From: Hymenobacter sp. APR13
Lineage (GTDB): Bacteria; Bacteroidota; Bacteroidia; Cytophagales; Hymenobacteraceae
Assembly: GCF_000737515.1 (NCBI RefSeq)
Contig: NZ_CP006587.1
Coordinates: 2,027,001 to 2,091,000 of the forward strand
Direction: 5' to 3'
DNA length: 64,000 nucleotides
The translations under genes were made by a program, and so were the position numbers. The notes beneath the pieces are model-generated. The model saw only the letters and a list, made by a program, of their open reading frames with translations. It was not told the DNA's origin and searched no databases. This document shows positions 16,170 through 24,676 of this stretch, one piece after another (positions within the stretch are counted from its first letter, which is position 1; every line of letters starts with the position of its first letter).

Positions 16170-16673
16170 ATGATTAATACCATTGACAAACTGGGGGCCT
16201 ACAACGTGTGGGCCAACGAAACCCTGCTCCGCCACCTCGACGGCCTCGTGGCCAACGGCGCCACCATTCCGGCCAATGTGCTGCGGCTGTTCAGCCACGT
16301 GCTCAATGCCCAGTCCATCTGGATTGGCCGCCTCACGGGCACGCCCAGCCCCGTGAAAGTGTGGCAGGAGCACGACCTGGCCGGCCTGAACTATTGGCAC
16401 GAGCAGTCGACGGCCCGTTTCTACGGCCTGGCCGCCGCTGCCGACGAAACCGAGTTGCACCGCCTCATCAGCTACACCAACTCGGTGGGGGAGAGCTTCA
16501 CCAGCCAGGTTTCCGACATCTTCACGCACCTGCCCATCCACGGCAACTACCACCGCGGCCAGGTGGCCATCAAGCTGCGCGAGCAAGGCCTGGAGCCCAT
16601 CAACACCGACTACATCACCTACTGCCGCGAGCTGTCGGCGAAGGCGCAGGCCGCCGACGTGCCCAGCCTGTAA
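16170..16673 (+). CDS. DinB family protein
   Basis: A 167-residue four-helix-bundle protein of the DinB/YfiT superfamily, most of which are metal-dependent thiol S-transferases or damage-inducible proteins of unknown role. The three metal-ligand histidines are present: FSHVLNAQ near residue 42, and IHGNYHRGQVA near residue 125 (two histidines). The start is the ATG at 16170. A strong terminator follows at 16699. No linked gene hints at its substrate. Confidence 0.9.
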   Translation: MINTIDKLGAYNVWANETLLRHLDGLVANGATIPANVLRLFSHVLNAQSIWIGRLTGTPSPVKVWQEHDLAGLNYWHEQSTARFYGLAAAADETELHRLISYTNSVGESFTSQVSDIFTHLPIHGNYHRGQVAIKLREQGLEPINTDYITYCRELSAKAQAADVPSL

Positions 16674-16698
16674 GCAAAATCCCGGTTTGCGGGTTATA

Positions 16699-16742
16699 CC
16701 GAAGCCTTTTCAGGATTTCCTGGAAAGGCTTCGGCTTTTTTT
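16699..16742 (+). terminator. Intrinsic terminator after the DinB gene
   Basis: A 16-bp stem (16699-16714 with 16719-16734, one G:T pair), loop ATTT, followed by a seven-T run. Confidence 0.93.
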
Positions 16743-16812
16743 GGCCACAACCAGGCACCGCCGCCGCCGCCGCGCCGCCTGCGTATGTAGTGCTGCTAAC
16801 TCTGTTTTCTGC

Positions 16813-17433
16813 ATGACCACCGAACCCACCACCCAGCCCGTTCTCACGCCCGAGCGCCTCGCCTCGGCCTACACCTACGCCCGCTACCGCCAGCTCATCG
16901 ACGAGCTGCAGGCCGACGGCAAAACCACCGGCCCCCAGCAAAGCGCGGAGCTGACCGAGTACACCCACCTCAACGTGCAGCGCATGCAGCGCCTCGACAA
17001 AACCACCCGCGTGCTGCCCGAGCTGGCGGCCGCCGTGCAGGCCCTGCCGCAACGCTACGAGTGGCTGATTATCACGGAAGGCTGGTGCGGCGACGCGGCC
17101 CAGATTGTGCCCGTGCTGGAAGCCGTGGCCCAGGCCTCGGGCGGCAACATCCGCACCCATTACCTGCTGCGCGACGAAAACCCCGACCTCATGGACCGCT
17201 ACCTCACCAACGGCGCCCGCTCCATCCCGCAGCTGGTGGTGGTGCACGCCGATACGCTCACCGAGGCCGCCCACTGGGGCCCGCGCCCCGTGCCCGCCCA
17301 AACGCTGCTGCTTGACCTGAAAGCCCAGGGCGCCACCCACGAGGAGTACGCCGAGAAAATCCACGGCTGGTACGCCAAAGACAAAACCCAGACCACCCAG
17401 CACGAGCTGTTGGCCCTGGTGAAAGGTCTGTAG
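16813..17433 (+). CDS. Thioredoxin-fold family protein (CGDA motif)
   Basis: A 206-residue cytoplasmic protein of the Thioredoxin_9 type, common in Bacteroidota and Firmicutes. The fold starts near residue 75 with WLIITEGWCGDAAQIVPVLEAV, then IRTHYLLRDENPDLMDRYLTNGARSIPQLVVV with the cis-proline. The active site has one cysteine (CGDA rather than CGPC), as is usual in this subfamily, so a monothiol role is more likely than disulfide exchange. Starting at the ATG at 16813 avoids an unnatural Arg-rich extension that would run into the terminator. Confidence 0.88.
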   Translation: MTTEPTTQPVLTPERLASAYTYARYRQLIDELQADGKTTGPQQSAELTEYTHLNVQRMQRLDKTTRVLPELAAAVQALPQRYEWLIITEGWCGDAAQIVPVLEAVAQASGGNIRTHYLLRDENPDLMDRYLTNGARSIPQLVVVHADTLTEAAHWGPRPVPAQTLLLDLKAQGATHEEYAEKIHGWYAKDKTQTTQHELLALVKGL

Positions 17434-17505
17434 GTCAGCTCGGTAATGTATTGAAATGTCAGCGCTAGGAGCTTACTCTGCGCTCATAGCAGCATCGAGA
17501 AAACG

Positions 17506-17545
17506 AAAAGCCCCGCGCGCCACAATTGGCACGCAGGGCTTTTTC
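17506..17545. terminator. Terminator between convergent genes
   Basis: A hairpin of AAAAGCCCCGCGCGCCA with TGGCACGCAGGGCTTTTT (a few mismatches), loop CAAT, with A and T runs at the two ends. It serves the minus-strand DUF4382 gene and perhaps the thioredoxin-like gene. Confidence 0.8.
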
Positions 17546-17564
17546 ACGGAAAGAAGCCAGCTGC

Positions 17565-18407
17565 TTACTGCAGCGAAATCGAGCCCAACTCCTTTACCTG
17601 GTCGTTCACGACGGTGACGCCGGGCACGGTGACGGTGCGGTAAGCGGCCTGGCCGGTAGGCGCAGTGGTGGTCGGGAACAGCTCGACGCGGTAGGTGCCG
17701 GCAGGCAGGCCGCTGAACTGGAACGCGCCCGACGTAGCGTCGGCGGCGGTGCTGAACGTGTCGGCGGGCGTGAGGCTCTGGCGGATGGCCAGCACCTGCG
17801 GCCGGGCGGCGGCCGGCGCGGCCGTACCGCGCAGGCTGGCCCGCAGCTCCTGGGCCAGCACCCGGATAACCGGCTTGAGCAGGTAACGCTCCTTTTTATC
17901 GTTGCCGGGGCGCCAGTTGCCGCGCTCCACGATGGAGCGGGCCACATCGAAGTCGAGCAGCAACTGGAAGGTTTCCCGCTCGCGTAGCGTGGCCCGGTCC
18001 AGCTTAAGCTTCACGCCCGAGGTCTGGCCGCTGGGCGTCTTGAGGTCGTAGCGCTGGCCGTCGCGGCCCACCACGTAGGAATTGGGCCCCAGCAGCAGCC
18101 GGATTTCCTTCAGGTCGCCGGGGGCGAAGTCGGTGCTGACCAGCAGGGCCGAGCGGCCGTTCACGTAGTCGAGCACGTTGATGGCCTGCGCCTGAAAGGG
18201 CAGCAGCTGCCAGCCGTCCGGGTCGTTTTCTTCCTTCAGATGAACTTCTATCTTGATTACATCCAAAACAACCTGCTGGAAGTCGCCGGGCGCATCCATC
18301 AGGCGCACTTCCAGTTTCGTGCTGTCCGACGAGGAATCATCAGTGCTGCACGCACCCAAGGACAATGCACCTAAAAAGGCTGCTGGCAGGAATCGATTGA
18401 TTTTCAT
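17565..18407 (-). CDS. DUF4382 domain lipoprotein
   Basis: A 280-residue predicted lipoprotein: signal peptide with lipobox LSLGACSTD (cysteine near 20). The DUF4382 domain runs from about residue 32 to 180 (KLEVRLMDAPGDFQQVVLDV, GDLKEIRLLLG, LDFDVARSIVERG). It is followed by a beta-sandwich repeat (about 195-280) resembling a carboxypeptidase-regulatory/Cna-B fold (GAFQFSGLPAGTYRVELFPT). DUF4382 proteins are cell-surface proteins of unknown role. The ATG at 18407 places the signal at the start; the longer frame adds 35 poor residues. Confidence 0.85.
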   Translation of the reverse strand: MKINRFLPAAFLGALSLGACSTDDSSSDSTKLEVRLMDAPGDFQQVVLDVIKIEVHLKEENDPDGWQLLPFQAQAINVLDYVNGRSALLVSTDFAPGDLKEIRLLLGPNSYVVGRDGQRYDLKTPSGQTSGVKLKLDRATLRERETFQLLLDFDVARSIVERGNWRPGNDKKERYLLKPVIRVLAQELRASLRGTAAPAAARPQVLAIRQSLTPADTFSTAADATSGAFQFSGLPAGTYRVELFPTTTAPTGQAAYRTVTVPGVTVVNDQVKELGSISLQ

Positions 18408-18705
18408 GGAAATGAGTACGGGGTTGGAAAAGAAGTGAAGCGGGAATGCGGCGCTATACGGTAGCCGGTTGGTTGTGTTGCCTGGCAACAAGCAGGCCAT
18501 GGTGCATCTCAACGCTGCTAAGTAAAATCATATTGCCCACTTTTTGGGCTGTCCGCAGCGAAAATTGCCGCCTATCCTTCTCTGACGCATGCCCCGGCAG
18601 CAGCTACCGGCCCAACTATCTGTGCGCGCGGCCAGGGCTATAAACGCAGCCGGCCACTTCTCCCAGGAGAAGTGGCCGGCTGGAATGTCGGAGCGGAAGC
18701 AGCAG
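18408..18705. other. Intergenic region without a gene
   Basis: A 298-bp gap between two minus-strand genes. It contains the hairpin at 18648-18681 and should contain the promoter of the DUF4382 gene, but I find no exact TAnnTTTG box. No coding frame looks real. Confidence 0.4.
18648..18681 (-). terminator. Perfect 16-bp hairpin after the AsmA gene
   Basis: Positions 18648-18663 pair perfectly with 18666-18681. It lies 25 bp past the AsmA stop codon. There is no T-run, so it may be a transcript-end stabiliser rather than a classical terminator. Confidence 0.7.
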
Positions 18706-21700
18706 TTAGCCGCCGGTTTTGGCCGTGTCGGGCTTGGTGGTGGGTTCCGGGTCGGCAGGCTTGGGGTCGGCGGGCTTAGGGTCGGCCGGCGTGGGGGCAG
18801 GAGACGGCGCGGCCGGGGCCGCTGGTTTGGCTTTGGGCTTGCCAAACAGCGAGTTGAGGCCTTTGGTGGCCTGCTCTTTCAGCTTGGTCTGGGCTTCGAG
18901 GCGCCGCTTTTCGATTTCCAGCTGGGCCTTGTTCTGCAGCTCCAGCTGCTTGCGCTGCAATTCGCGCTGCAGGCTGTCCTGCGCCACTTTGGCTTTGGCC
19001 TGCAGCTTCAGCTTGGCGTCGTCGACCTTGGCCTGCACGATGTTGCTGACGATGTCCTTGGCCTGGGCCTTCACGCTGCCGGTAGTCAGTTTCACCTGCG
19101 GGTTGCTCACGGTGCCCCCGATGCTGAGGCCCAGCGTCACGCGCTCCGTGCCCTTAATGTCGGAAACGCCGGTGAGGCGCGTGAGCTGGCCGCTGAGCTG
19201 GCTGCCGAGCTTGCCGGTGGGCACGTTCAGGGCCGTCACGTACTCCAGCCCGCCGCTGCTGATGTTGTTGGAGCCGCCCACCGTCATCTTCACCTGGCCC
19301 ACGGTCAGGTCAAACGGCTTCACGATGAAGTTGCCGTTGAGGATTTCGGCGGCCACGTCCTTGTTGTTCACCGCGAAGCTTTTCAGCTCCTGAAACTGCG
19401 TGAGGCTGCTGATTTTATTGAGTACCGGCGAGCCGCTCACGGCCGCCCGCACCACCTCAAACAGGCCCTTGCCGGTGAGCGTGCTGTAGTTGGGCATCAT
19501 GTCGGGGCCCATTTCACCGCTCACGCTGAAGTTGGTGGAGAAGATGCCTTCCAGGTTGTCGGCCAGCGGCACCAGCGTCTTGATGGAGTTGAAGGCCGCA
19601 AAAGCGTTCTGGAAGTTCAGGTTCTTGATGTTCAGCCCGAAGTTGAACTTGGGGTGCGCCAGGTTCTTGCTGCTGTACGAGCCGGTGGTGGCAAACGCGC
19701 CGCCCAGCGTGTTAAACGTCAGGCCGTTGAGCGTGGCCGTCTGGTCGCGCACGCCCACCGTGCCCTTCACGTTGTCGAGCTTAAGGTTGTCGTAAATTAC
19801 CTGGCCCACGGTGGTGTTCAGGGTCAGGTCGAACTCCTTCGGAATCTGCAGTACGCCGTCGGCCTTGGTAGCGGCGGCGGGGGCTTTGGTGGCGGCCGTG
19901 GCGCCCTTGCTCGGCGCCGCCGTCACCTCGTCCACCATCCACTCGTTCACGTTGAAGCGGCTGGAGTTCACCGTCAGGTTGCCGCGCAGCGGCTGGCCGG
20001 GCACAAACAGGTAGCCCATGTAGTTGCTGATGGTGCCCGAGGCCGCCACGTCCGACGAGCCCACAAAGCCGGCCATGTTCTGCAGCACAATCTTGTCGTT
20101 GTTGAAGGTGGCCGTGGCGCGGGTTACGCGCATGCCCTGCGGCAGGTCGGCGCTTTTGTAAGTGATGTTCTGGGCCTGCACTGTGCCCGAGGCCACCACC
20201 GTCTGGTAGCGCCCGGCCTCGATGTCGGCCATGTTGCCTTTGGCGGCCACGTTGCCGTTGAGGCGGCCCGTTACGGTCATGCCGTCCAGCGGGAAGATTT
20301 TCGTGATTTTGGTGAGGTCTACGGTGCCCTTCACGTCGGCGTCGAAGCGCAGCTTGTCCACGCCCTGGGTGCTCACGCGGCCGGCCAGCGGCTCGCCGTC
20401 CAGCAGCATCCGGAAGTTGCTGATGTCCACGCGCGTGTCGTTGAGCTGGCCCGTGGGGTTGGTCACCACGCCCGTAACCGTCAGATTCTCAATCGGGGCC
20501 GGAAACTGCTTGCTCTTCACGTAGCCGTTGGTCAGGTTCATTTTGGCCTGCACCACCGGCATCTGGGTGCTGGAGTAGGTGCCCTTGGCGGTGCCATCCA
20601 CGAACAGCTTGCCGCGCAGCAGCAAGTCCTGCACCGGGTACACCTTCATCATTTCGGCCAGGTCCACGTTGGCTTTCACGCGGCCGTCTACCTTCATCGG
20701 CTCCAGCCCGTCGATGGCCACGTTGCCGTCAATCGGGTTCTGGCCCAGGTCGAGGTGGAACTGCTTCACGTTGACTTTCATGTTGTTGGTGAAGCCCGAC
20801 GGGTTATCCACCACCATGTCCACGTTGATGTTCTTGGCCGCCTGCGGCAGCTGCGGATAGTGGAACATACCGTTTTTCACCTGCAGGTTCACGCCGTAGC
20901 CGGGCATCCGTACGTCGTTCTGCACGCCCTTGAAGTAGCCATCAAACGCCACCTGCCCGCTGGCTTCCACGTCCTTGAACTGCGCCGTGTACACGCCTGG
21001 CACCAGACTCAGGATGTTCTTGAAGTCGGTTTCCAGCGCCTTGAAGGTCAGGTCGTAGGTGATGTCCGTGTCATTCGGCAGCCCGATGGTGCCGGCAAAC
21101 TGCGCCGGGAAATCGTTGAGCTGCACCTTGTTGTCTTTGAAGGTGAACAGCATCTTCTCCAGGTCCATGGCCAGGGTCACGTCGCCGGTCAGCTTCTTGC
21201 GCGTCACGTACTCGGTGCCGTCGTAGGTCATCGAAAACTCCCGCGCCTCGGTCTGGCTGACCAGGTCGAAGATGTTCTGCTCGAAGTCGCCGGAGCCGGT
21301 GTGGTTGAGGCCGCGCAGCTCCATAGTAAAGGGCAGCGTGCGGTCCTCGTAGCGCAAATGCCCGTCGGTCACTTCCCACTTGCTGATGGCCAGATTGAGC
21401 GAAGTCGTGTCCTGGCCCTTGGCTGCGGCGGCCGAGTCGGACAGCAGCACGTCCCAGTTGGCGCGGCCGCTTTTCAGCACCTTCGCGCTGATGTCGGGCC
21501 GGTCGAGCACGATGCTTTTGATTTTGATTTGCTCGCCCCGGATGACGCTCATCAGATCCAGCCCCACCCGCAACGAGGGCAGGTAAGCCAGCGTGTCGCG
21601 CGCAAACGAGTCCTGCCCAATCACGCGCAGCTCATCAATGCCCAGCGCCAGGTCCGGGAAGCTGCTGAACAAAGTCAGGCTCACGTTTTCGGGCTGGTAC

Positions 21701-21840
21701 TGCACCTCGGCATCCACCCGCTGGGCCAGCTGCTTGTCGAGCGCCTGCTTGATTTTGTCTTTGAACAGCAGCGGCGTCAGGGCCACACCGGCCACCAGCA
21801 CCACCACGAAAATCAGTAAGCCAATCCAGAATTTACGCAT
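18706..21840 (-). CDS. AsmA family protein
   Basis: A 1044-residue inner-membrane-anchored envelope protein. Residues 5-25 are a single N-terminal membrane anchor. The AsmA-type beta-groove region follows (LTLFSSFPDLALGIDELRV, DLMSVIRGEQIKIKSIVLDRP, ANWDVLLSD). The C-terminal AsmA_2 part reads GEMGPDMMPNYSTLTGKGLFEV and SGQLTRLTGVSDIKGTERVTL. After it comes a Lys/Gln/Leu-rich coiled coil (about 950-1010), then a Pro/Ala/Lys/Asp-rich tail. The family is thought to move phospholipids between membranes. The gene probably starts transcription near 21972, leaving a long hairpin in its leader. Confidence 0.93.
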   Translation of the reverse strand: MRKFWIGLLIFVVVLVAGVALTPLLFKDKIKQALDKQLAQRVDAEVQYQPENVSLTLFSSFPDLALGIDELRVIGQDSFARDTLAYLPSLRVGLDLMSVIRGEQIKIKSIVLDRPDISAKVLKSGRANWDVLLSDSAAAAKGQDTTSLNLAISKWEVTDGHLRYEDRTLPFTMELRGLNHTGSGDFEQNIFDLVSQTEAREFSMTYDGTEYVTRKKLTGDVTLAMDLEKMLFTFKDNKVQLNDFPAQFAGTIGLPNDTDITYDLTFKALETDFKNILSLVPGVYTAQFKDVEASGQVAFDGYFKGVQNDVRMPGYGVNLQVKNGMFHYPQLPQAAKNINVDMVVDNPSGFTNNMKVNVKQFHLDLGQNPIDGNVAIDGLEPMKVDGRVKANVDLAEMMKVYPVQDLLLRGKLFVDGTAKGTYSSTQMPVVQAKMNLTNGYVKSKQFPAPIENLTVTGVVTNPTGQLNDTRVDISNFRMLLDGEPLAGRVSTQGVDKLRFDADVKGTVDLTKITKIFPLDGMTVTGRLNGNVAAKGNMADIEAGRYQTVVASGTVQAQNITYKSADLPQGMRVTRATATFNNDKIVLQNMAGFVGSSDVAASGTISNYMGYLFVPGQPLRGNLTVNSSRFNVNEWMVDEVTAAPSKGATAATKAPAAATKADGVLQIPKEFDLTLNTTVGQVIYDNLKLDNVKGTVGVRDQTATLNGLTFNTLGGAFATTGSYSSKNLAHPKFNFGLNIKNLNFQNAFAAFNSIKTLVPLADNLEGIFSTNFSVSGEMGPDMMPNYSTLTGKGLFEVVRAAVSGSPVLNKISSLTQFQELKSFAVNNKDVAAEILNGNFIVKPFDLTVGQVKMTVGGSNNISSGGLEYVTALNVPTGKLGSQLSGQLTRLTGVSDIKGTERVTLGLSIGGTVSNPQVKLTTGSVKAQAKDIVSNIVQAKVDDAKLKLQAKAKVAQDSLQRELQRKQLELQNKAQLEIEKRRLEAQTKLKEQATKGLNSLFGKPKAKPAAPAAPSPAPTPADPKPADPKPADPEPTTKPDTAKTGG

Positions 21841-21861
21841 AGGAGAGAGGAGTTAGGTAGA

Positions 21862-21970
21862 GCCTAGTGCTTGGTGCCTAGTGCCTAGTTCATTCTTGCA
21901 TAGGTGCTTCATCTGACTGAAGACAGAAAGAACAACCTAGGCACTAAGCACTAGGCACCAAGCACTAAAC
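21862..21970. repeat. Word-repeat hairpin B in the asmA leader
   Basis: Left arm 21862-21890 is a run of 7-mers (CTAGTGC, TTGGTGC, CTAGTGC, CTAGTTC). Right arm 21934-21970 is the complementary 7-mer run (CTAGGCA, CTAAGCA, CTAGGCA, CCAAGCA, CTAAACT), longer by one unit. It lies between divergent genes, downstream of a minus-strand -7 box at 21979, so it would be transcribed as the 5' leader of the AsmA gene. Confidence 0.85.
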
Positions 21971-21978
21971 TGCCGCTG

Positions 21979-21986
21979 CAAAAGTA
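21979..21986 (-). promoter_or_regulatory. -7 box TACTTTTG upstream of asmA
   Basis: Matches TAnnTTTG on the minus strand, 139 bp before the AsmA ATG. If used, the leader RNA begins almost exactly at the top of the word-repeat hairpin. Confidence 0.6.
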
Positions 21987-22150
21987 GCAGCCTTGGCCCG
22001 GCAACGGCCGCGGGCTGGTCGCCAAAATGCCCGCGTTGGTCGATTAATGCCCGCCGGATACTGCTAATGAGGCCGGAAAGTGGCAATTTAGTTTCCGCAA
22101 AGCCACATTGTTGTGTACGATACCCAGCCAGGCCGGCGTTTAACCTCTTG

Positions 22151-23203
22151 ATGACAGGGCTATTCCGATGCAAAATCAGGGGCCGTTCCGGCCGCTTCCG
22201 CCGGCCGCTGCTGGCGGCGGCGGCTGCCGTAGTGGCGCTGCCCGCCGCCGCGCAGGACCTGTACTTTGCCCAGCCCTACGCCAACCGCCTGCACCAGAAT
22301 CCCGCTTTCGCCGGCCTTCTCGACGATGCCAGCATCACGCTCAGCTACCGCAACCAGTTCCCCACGCTGGCCGGCACCTTCACCACCAGCCAGCTCGCCG
22401 CCGACTACCGCCTCAAGGACCAGCATAATTCCATCGGCCTGCTGCTCAACCACGACCGGACCGGCGGCCTGGGCTACACCCGCTTCGAGGTGGGCGGCCT
22501 CTATGCTTACCAGACCCGCCTCACCAAAGCGCTGTCCTTTAGCGGCGGCCTGCGCGCCAGCTACGGCAACCAGCGCATCAGCTACGGCAACCTCGTCTTC
22601 GGCGACCAGCTTTCCGAAGACGGCACCACGGCCCCTGTCACCGCCGAGCCGCTCGATTTCAACCCCGTCAGCTACCTGAGCGTGGGTACGGGCGTGCTGC
22701 TCTACTCCGAGAACTTCTGGGTATCGGTGGCCGGCCACCACCTCAACCAGCCCGACCTCGGGTTCCGCACCCAGGGCACGCTGCCCATCCGCTACGAGCT
22801 CAGCACCGGCTACAAGCACTACTTCCTGCAACGCACCACGCGCCAGCAAACCCGCGAAATAAGTGTCACGCCCACCGCGCATTACGTGCGGCAGGGCGGC
22901 TCCGAGCGGGCCGAAGCCGGATTGTACGCAACCGTGACGCCGCTCACGCTGGGCGCCGTCTACCGCGGCATTCCGCTGCCCGGCGCCCCACGCCCGCAGC
23001 AGATTCTGACGGCCCTGGCGGGCGTCAGCGTGGGCAGCTTCCGGGTTGGATATGCTTACGACGTGGCGCTGAGCAGCTTGAGTGCCGATTTGGGCGGCGC
23101 GCATGAAATAACCCTGACCCTGCGGGCGTTTGATTCGCTGGATGCTGCTTGGCGTCGCCTCAAACGTCGAAATTCCCCGGCGCCTCCTTGGCCATCGTTC
23201 TGA
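22151..23203 (+). CDS. PorP/SprF family type IX secretion membrane protein
   Basis: A 350-residue outer-membrane beta-barrel of the PorP/SprF family, whose members help the type IX system attach or export surface proteins. After a signal peptide (LLAAAAAVVALPAAAQ) comes the family opening DLYFAQPYANRLHQNPAFAG. Alternating beta strands follow (SITLSYRNQFP, LGYTRFEVGGLYAYQTRL, VSVAGHHLNQPD, VGYAYDVALSSLS). The ATG at 22151 is chosen because it lies closest to the signal; the frame stays open upstream. It is followed by gldJ 67 bp later, an arrangement that fits a gliding/T9SS locus. Confidence 0.92.
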   Translation: MTGLFRCKIRGRSGRFRRPLLAAAAAVVALPAAAQDLYFAQPYANRLHQNPAFAGLLDDASITLSYRNQFPTLAGTFTTSQLAADYRLKDQHNSIGLLLNHDRTGGLGYTRFEVGGLYAYQTRLTKALSFSGGLRASYGNQRISYGNLVFGDQLSEDGTTAPVTAEPLDFNPVSYLSVGTGVLLYSENFWVSVAGHHLNQPDLGFRTQGTLPIRYELSTGYKHYFLQRTTRQQTREISVTPTAHYVRQGGSERAEAGLYATVTPLTLGAVYRGIPLPGAPRPQQILTALAGVSVGSFRVGYAYDVALSSLSADLGGAHEITLTLRAFDSLDAAWRRLKRRNSPAPPWPSF

Positions 23204-23270
23204 ATTGTTGTATTATTGCAGCAACTTGCCTTGCCTAAAACGTTTTCTAACAGGTAGTTTCAACTCAATC

Positions 23271-24509
23271 ATGAATTTTTCCAAGTACCTGCGTTTTGCG
23301 GTCGTAGGAGCCTGCGCTTTGGCTTCCTGCAAAAGCGGTCCGCCGACTGCTACTAAACCCGGTAAGTATAGCTCCACTACGGGCATCGATTATAACACCG
23401 AGGAAGGGATGAAAGTGGCGGATTACGCCGGCATTCCCGAAGGCCCGGGCCTTATCTTTATTGAAGGTGGCCGTACCGTACTCGGCTCGCAGGAAGAGGA
23501 CGTGACGATGACCCACGACAACGTGGAGCGCACCGTAACCATCGCCTCGTTCTACATGGACGAAGCCGAAGTAGCCAACATCCACTGGCTGGAGTATCTG
23601 CACTTTATCCGCAAGGACTCGTCGGAGGAATTCTACCAGTCGGCCCTGCCCGACACCACCGTGTGGGCCCGTGAGCTGTCGTTCAACGACCCATATGTAG
23701 ACTACTACCTGCGCTACCCCGGCTTCCGCTTCTTCCCCGTGGTGGGCGTGAGCTGGCTGCAGGCCAACGACTACTGCACGTGGCGGACGTCGAAGGTGAA
23801 TGAAACGCTGGCCGGCAACTCGGAAGAGAGCAGCGGCGGCGGTGGCCTGTTCAAGCGTAAGAAGAAAGGTGACGCCGCTGAAGGCACCGATGCGGAAGGC
23901 AAGCCCCGTATTTCCATCGAAAACGGCAACACGCTGCCCAACTACCGCCTGCCTACTGAGGCAGAGTGGGAGTACGCCGCGCAGGCCCTCATCGGCACGC
24001 AGGAAACCGGCAACGAAAACCAGGAAAACAAGCGCATCTACCCATGGGATGGCCGCCAGGTGCGGAACCCGTATGGTGGCAAGATGGGCCAGTTCCTCGC
24101 TAACTTCAAGCGTGGCCGTGGTGACTATGCCGGTATTGCCGGTTCGCTCAACGATGGCGCCATGATTACGGAGTACATCTACGCCTATCCACCGAACGAC
24201 TACGGCCTGTACAACATGTCGGGCAACGTGAACGAGTGGGTGCAGGACATCTACCGCCCGCTCTCGTTTGAGGACGTGGAAGATCTGAACCCCTTCCGCC
24301 GCAACGGCTTCCTCGATCCATCGGAGAAGTACGACAAGAAAGGCTACCAGTCGCTGATCGACGACCACGTACGCGTGTACAAAGGCGGCTCGTGGCGCGA
24401 TGTAGCCTACTGGCTGTCGCCCGGCACGCGCCGCTTCATGGCTGAGGACTCGGCTACGGCCACCATCGGCTTCCGCTGCGCCATGATCAACGCCGGCTCG
24501 AACAAGTAA
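23271..24509 (+). CDS. gldJ: Gliding motility lipoprotein GldJ
   Basis: A 412-residue lipoprotein (lipobox ALASCKSG, cysteine near 20) with a formylglycine-generating-enzyme-like (SUMF1) fold. GldJ is needed for gliding and type IX secretion in Flavobacterium and stabilises the GldK-ring complex. Diagnostic features are LIFIEGGRTVLGSQEED, FYMDEAEVANIHWLEYL, FPVVGVSWLQAND, YRLPTEAEWEYAAQA, LANFKRGRGDYAGIAG, PPNDYGLYNMSGNVNEWV and VYKGGSWRDVAYWLSPGTRRF. These fit GldJ better than GldK. An insertion at about 185-215 is Gly/Lys-rich (GGGGLFKRKKK). It forms a pair with the PorP/SprF gene. The word-repeat hairpin C begins 3 bp after its stop. Confidence 0.92.
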   Translation: MNFSKYLRFAVVGACALASCKSGPPTATKPGKYSSTTGIDYNTEEGMKVADYAGIPEGPGLIFIEGGRTVLGSQEEDVTMTHDNVERTVTIASFYMDEAEVANIHWLEYLHFIRKDSSEEFYQSALPDTTVWARELSFNDPYVDYYLRYPGFRFFPVVGVSWLQANDYCTWRTSKVNETLAGNSEESSGGGGLFKRKKKGDAAEGTDAEGKPRISIENGNTLPNYRLPTEAEWEYAAQALIGTQETGNENQENKRIYPWDGRQVRNPYGGKMGQFLANFKRGRGDYAGIAGSLNDGAMITEYIYAYPPNDYGLYNMSGNVNEWVQDIYRPLSFEDVEDLNPFRRNGFLDPSEKYDKKGYQSLIDDHVRVYKGGSWRDVAYWLSPGTRRFMAEDSATATIGFRCAMINAGSNK

Positions 24510-24511
24510 GA

Positions 24512-24676
24512 ATCGCTGATTTGCGCTGATTGATTTGATAGCGCTGATTTTTATTCAGCTACAAAAGAAGAGAGCCGCTTCAAATGAAGCGGCTCTCTTC
24601 TTTTGTGGGGTCTTACGGCAAGTCGTCTGTCTTGTAGAAATCAGCGCAATCAAATCAATCAGCGCAAATCAGCGAT
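24512..24676. repeat. Word-repeat hairpin C enclosing a terminator
   Basis: Arms 24512-24550 and 24638-24676 are complementary at 38 of 39 positions. Each is built from GCGCTGATT-like 9-mers. They enclose the terminator at 24562-24605. The right arm runs into the last codons and stop codon (24669-24671) of the convergent comF gene. Confidence 0.93.
24562..24605. terminator. Bidirectional terminator, perfect 21-bp stem
   Basis: 24562-24582 pairs perfectly with 24585-24605 around a 2-nt loop, between convergent gldJ and comF. The base of the stem is AAAAGAAG/CTTCTTTT, giving T-rich ends on both strands. Confidence 0.92.

Noticed and set aside
18589..21819. Open frame of 1076 codons on the plus strand
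   Set aside because: It is the shadow of the AsmA gene on the other strand. Its composition (His/Val/Arg/Gln/Leu-rich, no domains) is typical of GC-rich antisense frames.
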